From contig AP026538.1 in NCBI GenBank assembly GCA_026075535.2, positions 8,370,001 to 8,434,000 of the forward strand: a stretch of DNA of 64,000 bases, read 5' to 3'. Every line of letters starts with the position of its first letter. Positions within the stretch are counted from its first letter, which is position 1. Origin of the DNA: Tricholoma matsutake. Its lineage: Eukaryota > Basidiomycota > Agaricomycetes > Agaricales > Tricholomataceae. A program made the position numbers and the translations under genes. Positions 32,306 to 43,554 of the stretch are shown piece by piece. Under the pieces are notes generated by a model that was not told where the DNA came from, made no database searches, and was given only the letters and a program-made list of their open reading frames with translations.

Positions 32306-34678
32306 TTAGTATACCTTGTACATCTGTTCATCAGCATCTCCAGGAGATGGCCGTCTCGAATGACCATGTCCCTTCGATTGCTTCTTACGACTCTGCGACA
32401 TACCAGGTTCCTGCTCCTGTACCCTCATCCCCTTCGCAATCCTCTCCGCAATCTCAGCCACACCACCTTCCTCCCCGTCCTCCTTCAGCGTCTTCTTAAT
32501 CAGAACCTCCATATCCGAATCAGTGATCCCGTGGCGCAAGCTCGGCGCCGAATACATCCTTCGCGCAGTGTGTGGGTTGAACTGCGGGAGCCGCTCGTTT
32601 TTCAGGTCGAGACGCCGTCTATACAGACATAAGAAGTCTGTCGGGGACGACACAAGAAACAAGAGAGGTGTACGTACACATCATCAAAGCTCCTCCGAAT
32701 GTTCACACTGTGCACATCTGGCCTGACAGTCGTTAACCTCATATTGGGCACATGCACCGTTTCCGCCTCATCCATCGCCAGCTCCGTAGCGTTCTCGTTT
32801 TCCTCCCTGTATCACCCCACCAACATCGACGTCAGTCATCCACATACGATCCCACAGTGAGAAGTGAGAAATACTAACCGAAGCATCCGGAACAGTCTCT
32901 GCATCTTGCCCACGGCAAGAATCTTGTTCCTGATCACCTGGATCTCCTCAGGCGTTGGGGCAGGCATATCGGCCCGCACCCGCCCCCCCATGTCCCTGTT
33001 CGTATCCGTTTCTAATAGTTCTTCCTCGCTGCAGATGCTCAGCACAGCTAGCAGCATCTCACTAACTACACATGGGAGAACAATAAGAGTATGATCACCA
33101 TGGGAAGAAATCACTCACTCTTTTCGCCTACAAAAGGTAGGCTCCACGTGAAAGCGTCGTTGAAATTAGGGAGCCAGTACGGGTGTGACGAAGAATGATA
33201 TTGCCTTATCGTAATGCTCCTGTTTGCGTATTTGAGGACCGCCCCACGGTTGTGATAGGAATCAAGGTAGTTTGGAGCAGAGAACACGGTGATGACGGAG
33301 GGGAACTGATTAGTGGACGTCCTACGGTGCATGGTGTATCTATGCATAGTCGACCTTGCATCAGTACTCGACGGATGCTGAAAGGAACAAATCATTATAA
33401 TACCCTTCATCTTGGGCTTCGTGCCCACGAATGATCCCAAGCAGCCCGTTACGCTCGAGGAACTTGCATGATGCCTCGTACCTAAATGCACGTTAGATCA
33501 AGTGAAAATGGGGAAGAACTGTAGAAGACCCACGTGAAATGATAAGAACATCCTCGTGTTGCGTTAGGGAGGAACATGGTACCAGGTGGTACACCTGGAC
33601 CATACGCAGAAGGTTCATTCTCGTGCCCGTAGTTGGGGATAGGGTCGCACCAGAGTAAGTCGCATAGTAGTCCTTCATTTGGGGGTTCCATGAATCGGTT
33701 CATCTGGATAATCAACCTGGTTGGTACAATAGTGATGGATGGAGCAGGTGAGAGACAAACCCTGTGGAGATCGTCAAGTCGTATTAATGAGGGTGAGATA
33801 CCGCCATGAACACAGAAGAAGCGATCATCGACGAGGGCAGCAATGGGGAGAGCACAGAAAGATTCTATGCACGCTTCGTACACGCGTGAAGAGTATTTGT
33901 GTAGACCTGTACCAAAAATGAGTTGTGAGGGACATTTTACCAACGAGGAAGTGGATTACATTCGCGTTTGAATGTGAAGAATTCTGTGAGATGACGACAT
34001 TCGTGGTTCCCTCGAAGTAGAACGAATTGCTTCGGGTAGCATAGTTTCAGGGCATATAAATACAACAGACACTGTCGTTGGGGTAAAAACATGCAACAGG
34101 AAGAGTCTAAGAGCACAGTACCTCTATTCCGAAAGATCCACGGTCCACATAGTCTCCCAAAAATAGGTAGTCGGTATCGTCTATACTCCCTCCCACGTCA
34201 AATAGCTTCATTAGATCATACTGCATAAATATTAAAGACTGGTCAGGAAACATCAGTTGCACAAAGTATAATCACATATTGTCCATGTATATCCCCACAT
34301 ACTGAAACAAAAAAAAATTAAGGGTATCTCCTGAACCAAAAACCTTGTCACTCACTCGTCACAGGGCTCTTCACATGCACCAAGTTCGGTTCCCCTCTCA
34401 ACACCTCTGTCGTACGCTCCAGTATAAAAAGCGCGTGCTCTTCCGTCAATCGTCCCTCTCGGAAAAAGTGATCTTTGAGGAAAGCAGCATTAGGCTTGAA
34501 AGCGCCATCTGCGTCCTTCTGATAGAATTCTGCGTTGGTCGGTTTGTTCCTCGCAGGCTCTGGTACCTTCAGTCATATAAATCAGCCGCTAGACGATGAG
34601 TAAACATGGGCGCTTATTTGCACTTCCACGAGATGAAGGACATACACTCGGGATAGCCCTCTGACGAAGGTCTACCAT
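32306..34678 (-). CDS. cna1: Calcineurin A, catalytic subunit (PP2B phosphatase)
   Basis: This is the Ca2+/calmodulin-activated Ser/Thr phosphatase catalytic subunit. Twelve exons join in frame to 574 codons: 34678-34646, 34566-34356, 34301-34276, 34220-34122, 34071-33960, 33906-33761, 33703-33534, 33481-33404, 33339-33119, 33065-32879, 32806-32678 and 32618-32306. Introns are 50-79 nt with GT-AG ends. The metal and active-site motifs are complete: [27 protein letters not shown] and IIRGHEAQ. The calcineurin B-binding helix follows ([22 protein letters not shown] region), then [20 protein letters not shown] and the autoinhibitory-type segment [19 protein letters not shown]. The tail is basic and Ser/Lys-rich. 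The first exon ([11 protein letters not shown]) is the least certain, so the N-terminus may be longer. It differs from the family at several places (GSFGIEC, longer loop after WCDPIPNYG), but nothing essential is missing. Confidence 0.93.
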
Positions 34679-35660
34679 GCCATACTCTTGTGAAATACCC
34701 GAGCGAGCCAGGGAGGGCCGAGCACGGTGATGATGTGACATATGTTTGGATTCAAGCAGATGATTAGTGGGAAGATTCGAGTCGTGGATTCGAGTCAGGG
34801 GTCATCTGCCTGCCCAGGGCCATATTCGGCAATTGTCGCATGCTAAGCGCCCATGTCGATTTCCTGCGCAGGCTCTTTCAGCTAAGTTGGTATATAAAAG
34901 TCGAAAGCAATATTACGCACCTCGGAGGACTTGGTACTTCTTTATCACCCGGCCAACACCCGGCCTGAGGACTCACATGTTCTTTGCAACCAAAGTGTCG
35001 GTAACTCGAGTCGAAAGCTTCAGACTGAGGTGCCGAAAGAATTCGAGTCTAAGATCACCTCGACTATCAAGTCGTCTAGCTGCGATCGCCTACACTGCAC
35101 AAAACCTCAACTTGCCAAGTAGCGAAGGCATGGCCAGCAGCCGCTGACTAAGCGAATGGGCATCAATTGGCTATTGTTCAGTACGAGCCTGGTCTGTCAA
35201 CCGGTCTAGTTCTTCAACCTGATAACGAGACAATTGTTCTCGAACTACTGAAACAACAGATGGTTTTTCAGACCTCACTCCGCTCTGCCACTCTTTGAAT
35301 GAGAAGCTATAAGTAAGTGGTTATTTACAGGACTGAATTCTTAGCCGTAAATTGATCGTACGCATTCTACGAGGGCGGTACTTTGTGTGACGAACTCGGT
35401 CTAGGCTAAGTAGAGTCAATCGGTGTTTACTTATTCTATGCGACATTTTCCTAGTCACTGTGACACGGCTTGTTCGTACCATGAATGAAGTTATGTAGTC
35501 TGCTGTCATGCATGTCATGACTGATCATTATGGGTGCATCTTTCTCGTGCAGTGGAACCCACTACTATGCAAAGTAGCGGGATTTTTTTAATCGACGGCT
35601 GCCATCTCTCGCACGCCTGTCGCATCGCCAACGGGCCGCGTTTAACTTTTTTTGCTTATG
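34679..35660. other. CpG-rich non-coding stretch upstream of calcineurin
   Basis: No convincing ORF or RNA gene. It keeps many CpG sites and several TCGAGTC motifs (for example near 34780, 35000 and 35040), unlike the CpG-poor repeats around it. It probably includes the calcineurin promoter. Confidence 0.4.
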
Positions 35661-36425
35661 TAAACTTGAACTAATATTAACGCGTCCCAGCGACTGGCAC
35701 AACTTGTAAATTTGGTTTTGTTTGTACTCTGATCTATTTTCAGTGGGAAATTTTCTGAAAGCCATTCCTCAACAGCCATGCCATATTTTTGCATTATTCT
35801 GTAGTCTATCTTATACTACTAACTGAGATCTATATTTCCATGCAATCTATTTATTTTTTAGTTGACATCTGTGAAAGTTAGGTTGACCCCTGTCAATTAT
35901 GTGTGTGCCAGAAATATCTCAAGACCTGATGGTCAGAAGAATAATCTGAGAGTGGGAAAGCGTGAAGGGTATCTCAGTTAGGGTTCCTCATGCAAATAAT
36001 TGAGGTTCTCAGCTCTTGTGGTGGCTGAATGCTGCTTTGAAGTGTGATTGCCATTTTTGGAAGTTACATACTTGGCATTATTGGCCACAAGGGCTCAAGT
36101 TTTGCCTTAGGGACCATTAATTAATTATCCTTGACACTGTACCACTCTCAACTTATTTTTCTGACCATCAGTTCTTGATATATTGCTTGCACACACATAA
36201 TTGGCAGGGGTCAACCTAACTTTCACTGATGTCAACCAATAAATAAATAAATTGTTTGAAATTCTAGAGCTCAATTAGTAGTATAAGATGGATTACAGAA
36301 TAATGCAAAAATATGCCATGGTTGTTGAGGAATGGCTTGCAGACACTGAAAATAGATCAGAGTACAAACAAAACCAAATTTACAAGTTGTGCCAGTTGCT
36401 GGGACACGTTAATAGTTCAAGTTTA
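35661..36425. mobile_element. Palindromic foldback element, 765 bp
   Basis: Almost the whole segment is one inverted repeat centred near 36043. The left arm from TAAACTTGAAC at 35661 through AAATTTGGTTTTGTTTGTAC and GTTAGGTTGACCCCTGTCAAT returns inverted up to 36425. It directly abuts the A1 repeat of the Ngaro-like element. No ORF or clear target duplication is seen. Confidence 0.75.
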
Positions 36426-36427
36426 TG

Positions 36428-36510
36428 GCCGCTTTCTCGTCCTTTTCACCATCAGTGTTCGCAGTAGCTCACGTTCCCCGGCCTGCTACTCTACTCGTTT
36501 CTTTGCTTTA
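36428..36510 (+). repeat. Ngaro split repeat A1
   Basis: Reads GCCGCTTTCTCGTCC...CTTTGCTTTA. The A2 partner is at 48645-48727, with several differences, mostly at CpG. Confidence 0.8.
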
Positions 36511-36642
36511 TTGCTTTACACTACTCGTCTCAACTAATTTACCTTCACTCCCATATTTCGGCTCATTTCATTCTTTGTTTTTATTTTTAATGTCTTGTTT
36601 GAATTTACCTGCTGACCTGCCACAGGATGTGATGCCTGCCAC

Positions 36643-37449
36643 TATGACGGTTCCTTTGTACAATTATTATTTTCTGCGCGCGAAGGGATTTCCCGCGCGT
36701 GCACAATTGTTGTTATCTATTTATCTCCACCTAATATCAAGCCCTATCAAGCCCCGTCCTAGCGTGCCCTCCGACCTCGTCCTCTCAGGCTGCAATGTAC
36801 CTCTAATGTAACTGAGTACTGACAATGCCATCAGCCAGTTCGGGTGGAGGGCAAGATTGAGTGAGCAGAAAGCTGGCAGTAAGGCCATAGTGGAATCAAC
36901 AAAGAAACCGTGGGATCCCGAATAGCAAATTCTTGTTGCTTCGATCATCGATCATTTCAGCCCACGTGCACGGTCAACGTTGATCGAACGATGCTTCGTG
37001 GCATGCCTTTCCACTGCAAAGTATCTTTGGTTTTTTAATAAGTATCTAATAGTTATATGCTGTACTACTCAGTATTATGAAAAATGAAAATGTATATTTA
37101 TTATCAGTTGGAATGGCATAATCCATCTTTTCAAGCAGGTGTAAGGTAATAATTCAATTGGAAATTATGTAGGATTATGTAATAAATGAAAAAAGCGAAC
37201 GGAAATGATTCGTACTTCATTGAATAGTTTGCTCGTCGTTGCACACGATGAGCGGGATGCTGTGGCGCATGGTGATGGACCGTGGGAGACGGTCAGCAGA
37301 TGAATGATCGATGATGATGGGAAACAGGCACATGGGGGCTGATCTGACATGATGCATGATGCATGATGTTAGATGAGGACAACACCGTTGCGCGCACGGG
37401 AAATCCCTTCGCGCGCGGAAAACAATATTTGTACAAAGGAACCGTCATA
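36643..37449. mobile_element. MITE with ~90-bp inverted ends
   Basis: The ends TATGACGGTTCCTTTGTACA and its inverse (GGAACCGTCATA at 37449) extend for about 90 bp each and include a GCGCGCGAAGGGATTTCCCG block. TGCCAC precedes (36637-36642) and follows (37450-37455) as a 6-bp target duplication. It is inserted near the start of the Ngaro Gag region. The superfamily is unassigned. Confidence 0.8.
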
Positions 37450-37495
37450 TGCCACCTTGGCGCAGCGCCCAATTCTTTGACGACACTGGCAGGCA

Positions 37496-39158
37496 TTGCG
37501 CCTGCCGAAGTCGACCGCCATATTTGGGTTCGACTCTGTTCCACCTGCTGGCGATGCAGCTCTTACTGCGGGTGGCGGTGAAGAGGGGAATGGTGTTCTG
37601 CCTCCCGCTTCTGTCCAGCTCGCACTTCCTGATCCTGGCGAGGTGGCTGCTGTTCCCAGGACAATCAGTGTTGCTACAGTGAACCCTCTCATCGCCTCTC
37701 AAGCCGAGATAGATCGCACTAGGGTAGCGGCAACACTTTCGAAAGACGAGGGTTGTAAACCAGTGGTCTTGCCACCAATCACTCCCAGCTTCAAGAGTAA
37801 TGCCCTTGACCTGCGTGAGTACACTTCATATTTATTTGTCTATACTTGGTGTGATTCTTTTTCTTCTTCTCTCTCTCTGCTTGTTTGTGCTATGGGTGGG
37901 TTCCTTCATGACCCTCGCATGCATACTTCTTGTCCCTCGTCCCTCGTCATCATTTATTGAGCTAGGCCTTTGCAGGCCATCGTCACTTGTTACCATAACC
38001 ATTTGTTGATGAGTGGCTATTTCGGCTATCGTGGTGACAAGTGTCATCTATTACATAGCTCATCGATTTTCTTCATCATTCACCGTCGTGTTTTGGTGTT
38101 TGCTTCATTTTTAAGTTGGCAACGCCTCTCAGTTACTGCTCTCCGTCTCGTGTGCAGACTGGTCTTGCCCATGCCATCAGGATGGTTGCCATGGTGTAAC
38201 CTTTCTTTTGGGACGGATTGGGACCCTGTTGTTCTTCAATTACAATGGGGCACTGCTTGTACTGGTCTACATGAGACTGCTCATTTCCTTCACTCGTAAA
38301 CCTTCTTTGGTTTCACAAGAATTTGTTCATCACTCGTACCTTCCCATCAGTTAACCTCTTGTGTCTTCAGCTGTTCCCCTGAAGGTTGATAATGCCTTTC
38401 ACCTTTATCGTTATGTCCTGTACACTTCCCTCACCCAGCAAGCTCGTCTCAAGGCTCTGTGTGGGGAGGAGGATTTTGTTGTGAATGCGCATGGTGGCTT
38501 GCCAGCCAAAGGGCTGGATCGTTTGTCAGAAAAAAGTATTTCACTGCCAGACTGGCTTGCTGCGGCTACTGTTGCTGAACAGAAAATTACTGAATATCAT
38601 GGCTCGATTCATGGCCAAGCCTTTGCTGCTCATCACAAGATTGTTGAGGGTCTGACACATTCACATGGGCTCAGCATTGCCTTTGACTATGATATTCAGC
38701 AATGTGAAGCTGCTGCAAACAATGTATCCCATGATCTCTCCGGTTTAGACTCCACTGCACTGACGTTAATCGCCACCTAAGCGTTGACATCAACCTCGTC
38801 CACCACCCCTTCTGCTTCTTCATCTGCCAGGTGTCCTCCTCCCATTGGCGGGGCGGTTACTTCATTGCCCAACAAGAAGCCTCGCACTTCTGAAGGGGTG
38901 TGCTTTCGATGTGGCTGTGTTGGACACCTCACTGGCAACTGCATGGCCACCACTACCACCGCCAGCCGTCCCGTTGCAGCCATTGCTACCAATGCCAGGA
39001 GTAAGCATGCTCTCCTCCATGCCTCCGGAAAGACTTTCTGTTTTGGCTGGGCCTTCAGGAGCAAATGCAAATTTGGAGATGCCTGCTCCAACTTCCATGG
39101 GTGCAGCATCTGTGGAGACAATCACCATGGAGCCCATGCCTGCACTCATAGCGGATGA
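37496..39158 (+). pseudogene. Ngaro Gag-like region with CCHC and CCCH zinc motifs
   Basis: Frame 37496-37814 ends KPVVLPPITPSFKSNALDL. A GTGAGT donor at 37815 and a CTTCAG acceptor at 38370 would join it to 38371-38780 (PVPLKVDNAFHLYRYVLYTS... ISLPDWLAAATVAEQKI), which fits Gag-like proteins of DIRS/Ngaro elements. After a TAA at 38778-38780 the next frame has a CCHC knuckle CFRCGCVGHLTGNC and then FCFGWAFRSKCKFGDACSNFHGC followed by CSICGDNHHGAHAC, a CCCH plus CXXC-type cluster also typical of YR elements. The 556-nt intron is much longer than host introns and is uncertain. The stop makes the region at least partly broken. Confidence 0.65.
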
Positions 39159-39303
39159 TCCAAGATTTGTGGTTACACCACTGTTGCCTGATGCCATCGA
39201 AGACCGTCTCAGGGACCTTGGTATTCTTGAGGACTGGCAGCACATAGTGGTTGGTTTATGAAGGGGTTTTGACACTGGGGCAGACCCCGTACTTTTACAT
39301 ACT

Positions 39304-40845
39304 TTGATTTTCCTGAACCATTCTTCGTCTGGACTTGACCGTTCCTTTATTTCCTCATATATTGCATCTGAGCAGTTGTCAGGACAATATTCTTGTGGGT
39401 ACCTACCTTCTGATCTAGAGGACATCATCAGACCTTTTTATACTTCACCTTTGGGCTTAGTCCCCAAGCCTCATTCGGACAAATTTCGCCTTGTACAGGA
39501 CTTATCTTATCCATGTAATAATGTGTGATTTTTTGGTCCATCTTATTGATCATTGTGCCTCATTTTGATTTAGGTCAATGTTAGTTTGGTCAATAGTTCT
39601 ATCAATTCCAATGACTTTCCAACTGCTTGGGGGACATTTGCTCAGACATCAGATCTTCTGTTATCTTTGCCCCCAGGTTGCCAGGCTGCAAGATTTGATA
39701 TCTCTGCAGCTTATTGCATGACACCAATTCATCCAGATCAGCAACATCTGTTCTGCCTTTTTTGGGAGGGCTTGGTATACCTGGATCGCGTGGTTTGTTT
39801 TGGCATGTCCTTCAGTGGAGGAATTTTTGGGGCAGTGGCTGATATGCTGGTGGCAATTTATAGAGCCTCTGGGTTCCCAACTTTGTTGAAGTGGGTTGAT
39901 GATTCCTTTGTGATTCGGTTGCCTGGGGAGCATTGGTTGGAAGATGATTTTGTTAAAGTGTCAGCTAGCCTTGGTGTTCCTTGGGCACACGAAAAAATGC
40001 GGCCTTTTGCATCATGACAGCGTTACATCGGGTTTGACTGGGATCTCAGAAAGAAGACCGTGTTGCTTCCCTTCAAAAAATTGGAGTCAATCACTTCCCT
40101 TGTAAAGATGTGGTGCTTACCAAGGGCAAAGTTTTCTGTTCATGATGCTGCTCACCTACATGAAAAACTTGTTCATATTTCTTGCATTTTTCCTCTGATC
40201 CAACCTTTTATCCATTCTGTTTCAAAATTCATGCTGCAATTTCTTTCTCCTCATGCCCACTTACATCCTCCTCAACCTTTGCTCACTGACTTGGCTTGTA
40301 TTCAGGACCTGCTTACACAAATGCCAAACGAGTTGCCTTTGTTTGCAAATCAGTCATTAGATGTTGGTTGGTGGGGAGATGCCAGCTCCTCCTTTGGTAT
40401 TGGGGTTACTATCGGACGATTCTGGGGTATTTGGTCCTGGCGTCCAGGCTTTACTGTTGGGCCCAATTGTCTTTTCAATATTGGTTGGGCAGAAGCAGTA
40501 GCAGTCAAACTTGGTCTGCTTATGGTTTTACATCATGGTCTCATCAACCTCCATTCCAACTCATCTCGAATCTTGGTCCGCTCAGACAATTCAGGCGTAG
40601 TGACGATTTTGAACAAGGGACATTCAAGAAGCGAGAATACCAACATCATCTTGAAGCGCATTTACTCTACTTTGGCACAACATCATTTTTATCTCCATGG
40701 AGAGCACGTCTCTGGTCACGACAACATCACCGACACTTTGTCACATGGGGACATTTCTGGCTTTCTTGCCAGATTCCCGGAAGCCTCTTGCCACTCTTCC
40801 CTGGTGGTGCCTGCACACTTGCAGGGCTGTCTGACATCATTGTGA
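39304..40845 (+). pseudogene. Ngaro reverse transcriptase and RNase H
   Basis: RT blocks in order: FYTSPLGLVPKPHSDKFRLV (39440), FDISAAYCMTPIHPDQQHLF (39700), CFGMSFSGGIFGAVADMLVA and KWVDDSFVIRLP (39890, the VDD catalytic box). A 51-nt intron (39523-39573, GTGTGA...TTTAG) joins SYPCNN to VNVSLVNSSINSNDF in frame. A TGA at 40015-40017 precedes YIGFDWDLRKKTV. The RNase H part has WGDASSSFGIGV, AEAVAVKLGL, VRSDNSGVV and HVSGHDNITDTLS. No aspartic protease or DDE integrase is seen, as expected for a YR element. Confidence 0.8.
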
Positions 40846-41004
40846 TGCCTGCACATGCATTTCAAATCTTTCCAGCTTCCTCTTTGGAGGAATACACATC
40901 AGTTGTTCCTTTACTGCAGCTCCAGTTATGCACATCTCCACTTTGTCCACCCATGTCGGCTGAGCAATGGATTTTCTTGTGGAAGGGAGTGAACATCAGG
41001 AAGA

Positions 41005-41290
41005 TGTCATTTTAGTTTTCAGGTTTTGGTTGGTTTTCACACATTTCCAGGTTTTTGAATACTTGGAAACTTGGAAACTCAGAAACTTACTATAATAAGC
41101 ATTTTTTCTTGGCTGTACTTTTGAGGTTTCTAGAGGTTTCATAGAGTGTCAGAGGTTTCCAGATAATCCTTGCTAGTGAGGTTTCCAGAAAAAGTGACTT
41201 AAGTTTCCAGGTATTCAAGTTTCCAAGGTTTTCTGATGTTTTTCAAGGTTTTTGAGGTTGAGAAACCTCTGGAAACTTTTTTGTCAACTT
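41005..41290. repeat. Degenerate GGTTTCCAG-type short repeats
   Basis: Between RNase H and recombinase there are about a dozen scattered variants of AGGTTTCCAG or its complement (CTGGAAACTT), including inverted copies near both ends. It may be a small insertion or a regulatory spacer. No coding sequence. Confidence 0.45.
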
Positions 41291-41294
41291 ACTG

Positions 41295-41856
41295 ATGAAC
41301 ATACCTCCTTCATCCACATTAAAGTTTCCAATTATTCAACATCTGGCAGACCGAGCTTCTCATGCTTCTCTTCGGAGCACTGGCAGTTATGGTTTGGGCC
41401 TTCGAAAATTCCATCTCTTCTGTGACATTTTCTCTGTACCGGAGTCTGACTGTTTGCCAGCTTCCTTTTCCACCCTGCATTCTTTCACATTGTGGGCAGG
41501 GTCAGACCCGGATCCATTGGACCCTGTGTTTGCAGATGGGACAGTGTTCGAGCCTGTCGCAGCCACTGTGGTTCAGAAATATTTGTCTGTGGCATCTGGC
41601 CGCCACCATTGTCTGATGTTGATTCACAACGGATCAAATGGTCTTTGCGTGGGCTTGCCAATATGCAGTCTGAGCAATGTTTGTGGCCACCACAACCTCC
41701 AGTTACCTTAGCAATGTTGTCAGCATTGAAGGTGACACTAAATCTGGCAGATGCATTTGATGCATGCATCTGGGCTGCTTGTACATGCTCTTTCTTTGGA
41801 TTGATGTGTTTGGTGAGGTGGCAGTGGCCGCATGAAGGGTCTTCTCTGGCTCATTA
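41295..41856 (+). pseudogene. Tyrosine recombinase, N-terminal part
   Basis: The frame from 41295 (LRSTGSYGLGLRKFHLFCDIFSVPESDCLPASF, LHSFTLWAG) matches the N-terminal DNA-binding half of Ngaro YR proteins. A frameshift near 41600-41640 moves to IKWSLRGLANMQ, and another lies in the block FFGLMCL...GEV, where the first catalytic Arg should stand; a TGT (Cys) is in its place. The chromovirus then splits the gene at 41857. Confidence 0.7.
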
Positions 41857-42282
41857 TGTAAGGGGACTAGGGGGGTGCCCTGTGTGTTTCTCCTATTTTT
41901 TATGTTCGTTCTATATTTTTCCTCACTTCATTTCCTTCTATTCTTCATTTTCTATGATTTTTCCAGATTTTATTACTAATTTTCCCTTTCTATCATGTTT
42001 GTGCATGTTGACAGTTTTATATTTAGAGGTGGAGCACCCCTTCCGACATCTACCCCTTGGTATGATGTCATTCGGCGGCCTTGATCTGCCTATCTCTGCC
42101 TTTTCTATTTTTAGGTTATTATTTGATTTTTGTCATCTTCACATATACTGGGCATCGGCAAAGGGATCCTTAGAGTTTTCTCTTCGGATTTCCCTTTGCT
42201 AGGTGTGTCCCCAATCCCTGTACTATGTAGTATAATTTTAACTTCGGATTTCCCTTTGCTAGAGGCTGAGGTTGCCCTTATA
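41857..42282 (+). repeat. 5' LTR of chromovirus
   Basis: 426 bp. It contains two copies of CTTCGGATTTCCCTTTGCTAG near the 3' side. A short ORF runs across the LTR into the Gag leader. Confidence 0.92.
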
Positions 42283-42447
42283 GTAGAAAACTCTCCCCTA
42301 AGGCCTGAAATTGCGAATGCACTGCCCAAGATAGGCAGGTACAGAGTGGACAACACTTCCCAAAGCTCCACAGACTCCCTACACACCGTTCCAGACAGTC
42401 TCGCCTTTACTGCACTGCCATTTTCGCCAAATGCACCCCCTAGCAAC

Positions 42448-43447
42448 ATGGACACATCAGAGCGCCTCGACACACTTGAAAGCGATGTTTCCAGAATATG
42501 CGCGCAAATTGATTTGCTTAAATCTATGATCGAAAACTTTGTTAGGACCCTCCAGACTAACCCTACAACCAATATTCCCCCCATTGCGACTCCAAGTGCA
42601 CCCAACAATGATGTACTGCCAAACGTGCCCACTAAAGAGCATGCCCAGATCAAACCGTCCCCCCCCCGCTGAATTTAATGGCGCACATGCACAGGGACAT
42701 GCATTCCTTAATTCCTGTGAGTTATACATCAGTCTCCAGTCACATCAATTTGTCAATGAGGCTGCAAAAATTTATTGGGCCTTCACATACATGAAATCTG
42801 AACATGCCTATCTCTACATGGACTGTATTCTGCATCAAACTAAAGAACTCGTTTCTCTACCTTTCTCCACTTGGGGTAACTTTTGAGCCGAGTTTGTATG
42901 CCACTTTTGTCCCCTCAATGAGCACCACCGAGCAGTGACACGACTTGAGTCATCCTCTTACCACCAGGCACGTCGATCCATGGATGATTATATTGATGAG
43001 TTTAAGGATTTGGTGGACATGGCAGAATATGGGAGTGGGCTACCAGTGGTGGTGAAGTTCCAACGGGGCCTCAACCAAGAAATTTAGGACCAGATTGCAC
43101 AGATGTTGGAAGGGTGCCCAGCGGACGATGATATCTATGCTTGGTATGAAGCTGCTTCACTCTGTGATGAGAACCAACTCACAAATGCGGTGTTTAACAC
43201 TGCATTCTGTGCTCCAACTACCACTCATGTGCCCTACACCTTCAATCAAACCCTTCCCCACCTTAACCCCATTCCTGTTTGTCAAACTCCCACACCAGCC
43301 GTCAATGTCCCAGTACCAATGGATGTTGATGTAGCCCACAGCTGTGCATGTAGGTTGGATCTCTGCTACCATTGTGGGGAAACTGGGCACAGGGCTGGAG
43401 CATGTCCCCATTGTCAGGATATCTGCATGCTCACCCCTGAGGGGTGA
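42448..43447 (+). pseudogene. gag: Chromovirus Gag
   Basis: The start is probably ATG 42448 (MDTSERLDTLESDVSRI, a coiled-coil-like opening). A run of C at 42661-42668 marks a frameshift into FNGAHAQGHAFLNSCELYI, the retrotransposon Gag core, which continues through a TGA at 42885-42887 to SMDDYIDEFKDLVDMAEY and a TAG at 43086-43088. A CCHC knuckle CYHCGETGHRAGAC lies near 43366-43410. The pieces together form a normal Gag of about 330 residues. Confidence 0.8.
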
Positions 43448-43554
43448 GATGAACTCCTCCAAGACTTGTTGGCACTTGTAGATGTTGAGGAAGCAAAGGA
43501 TCAGGTTGCAGAGGAGATCAAGTCAGAAGTTGTAGAGGAGCAGGATTTTTCTAT

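Noticed and set aside
34345..34599. 84-residue plus-strand ORF
   Set aside because: It is antisense to the second exon of calcineurin A, which has clear family similarity.
34750..34900. Possible tRNA gene in GATTCGAGTCAGGGG-type sequence
   Set aside because: The GGATTCGAGTC looks like a T-arm, but I could not fold an acceptor or anticodon stem around it.
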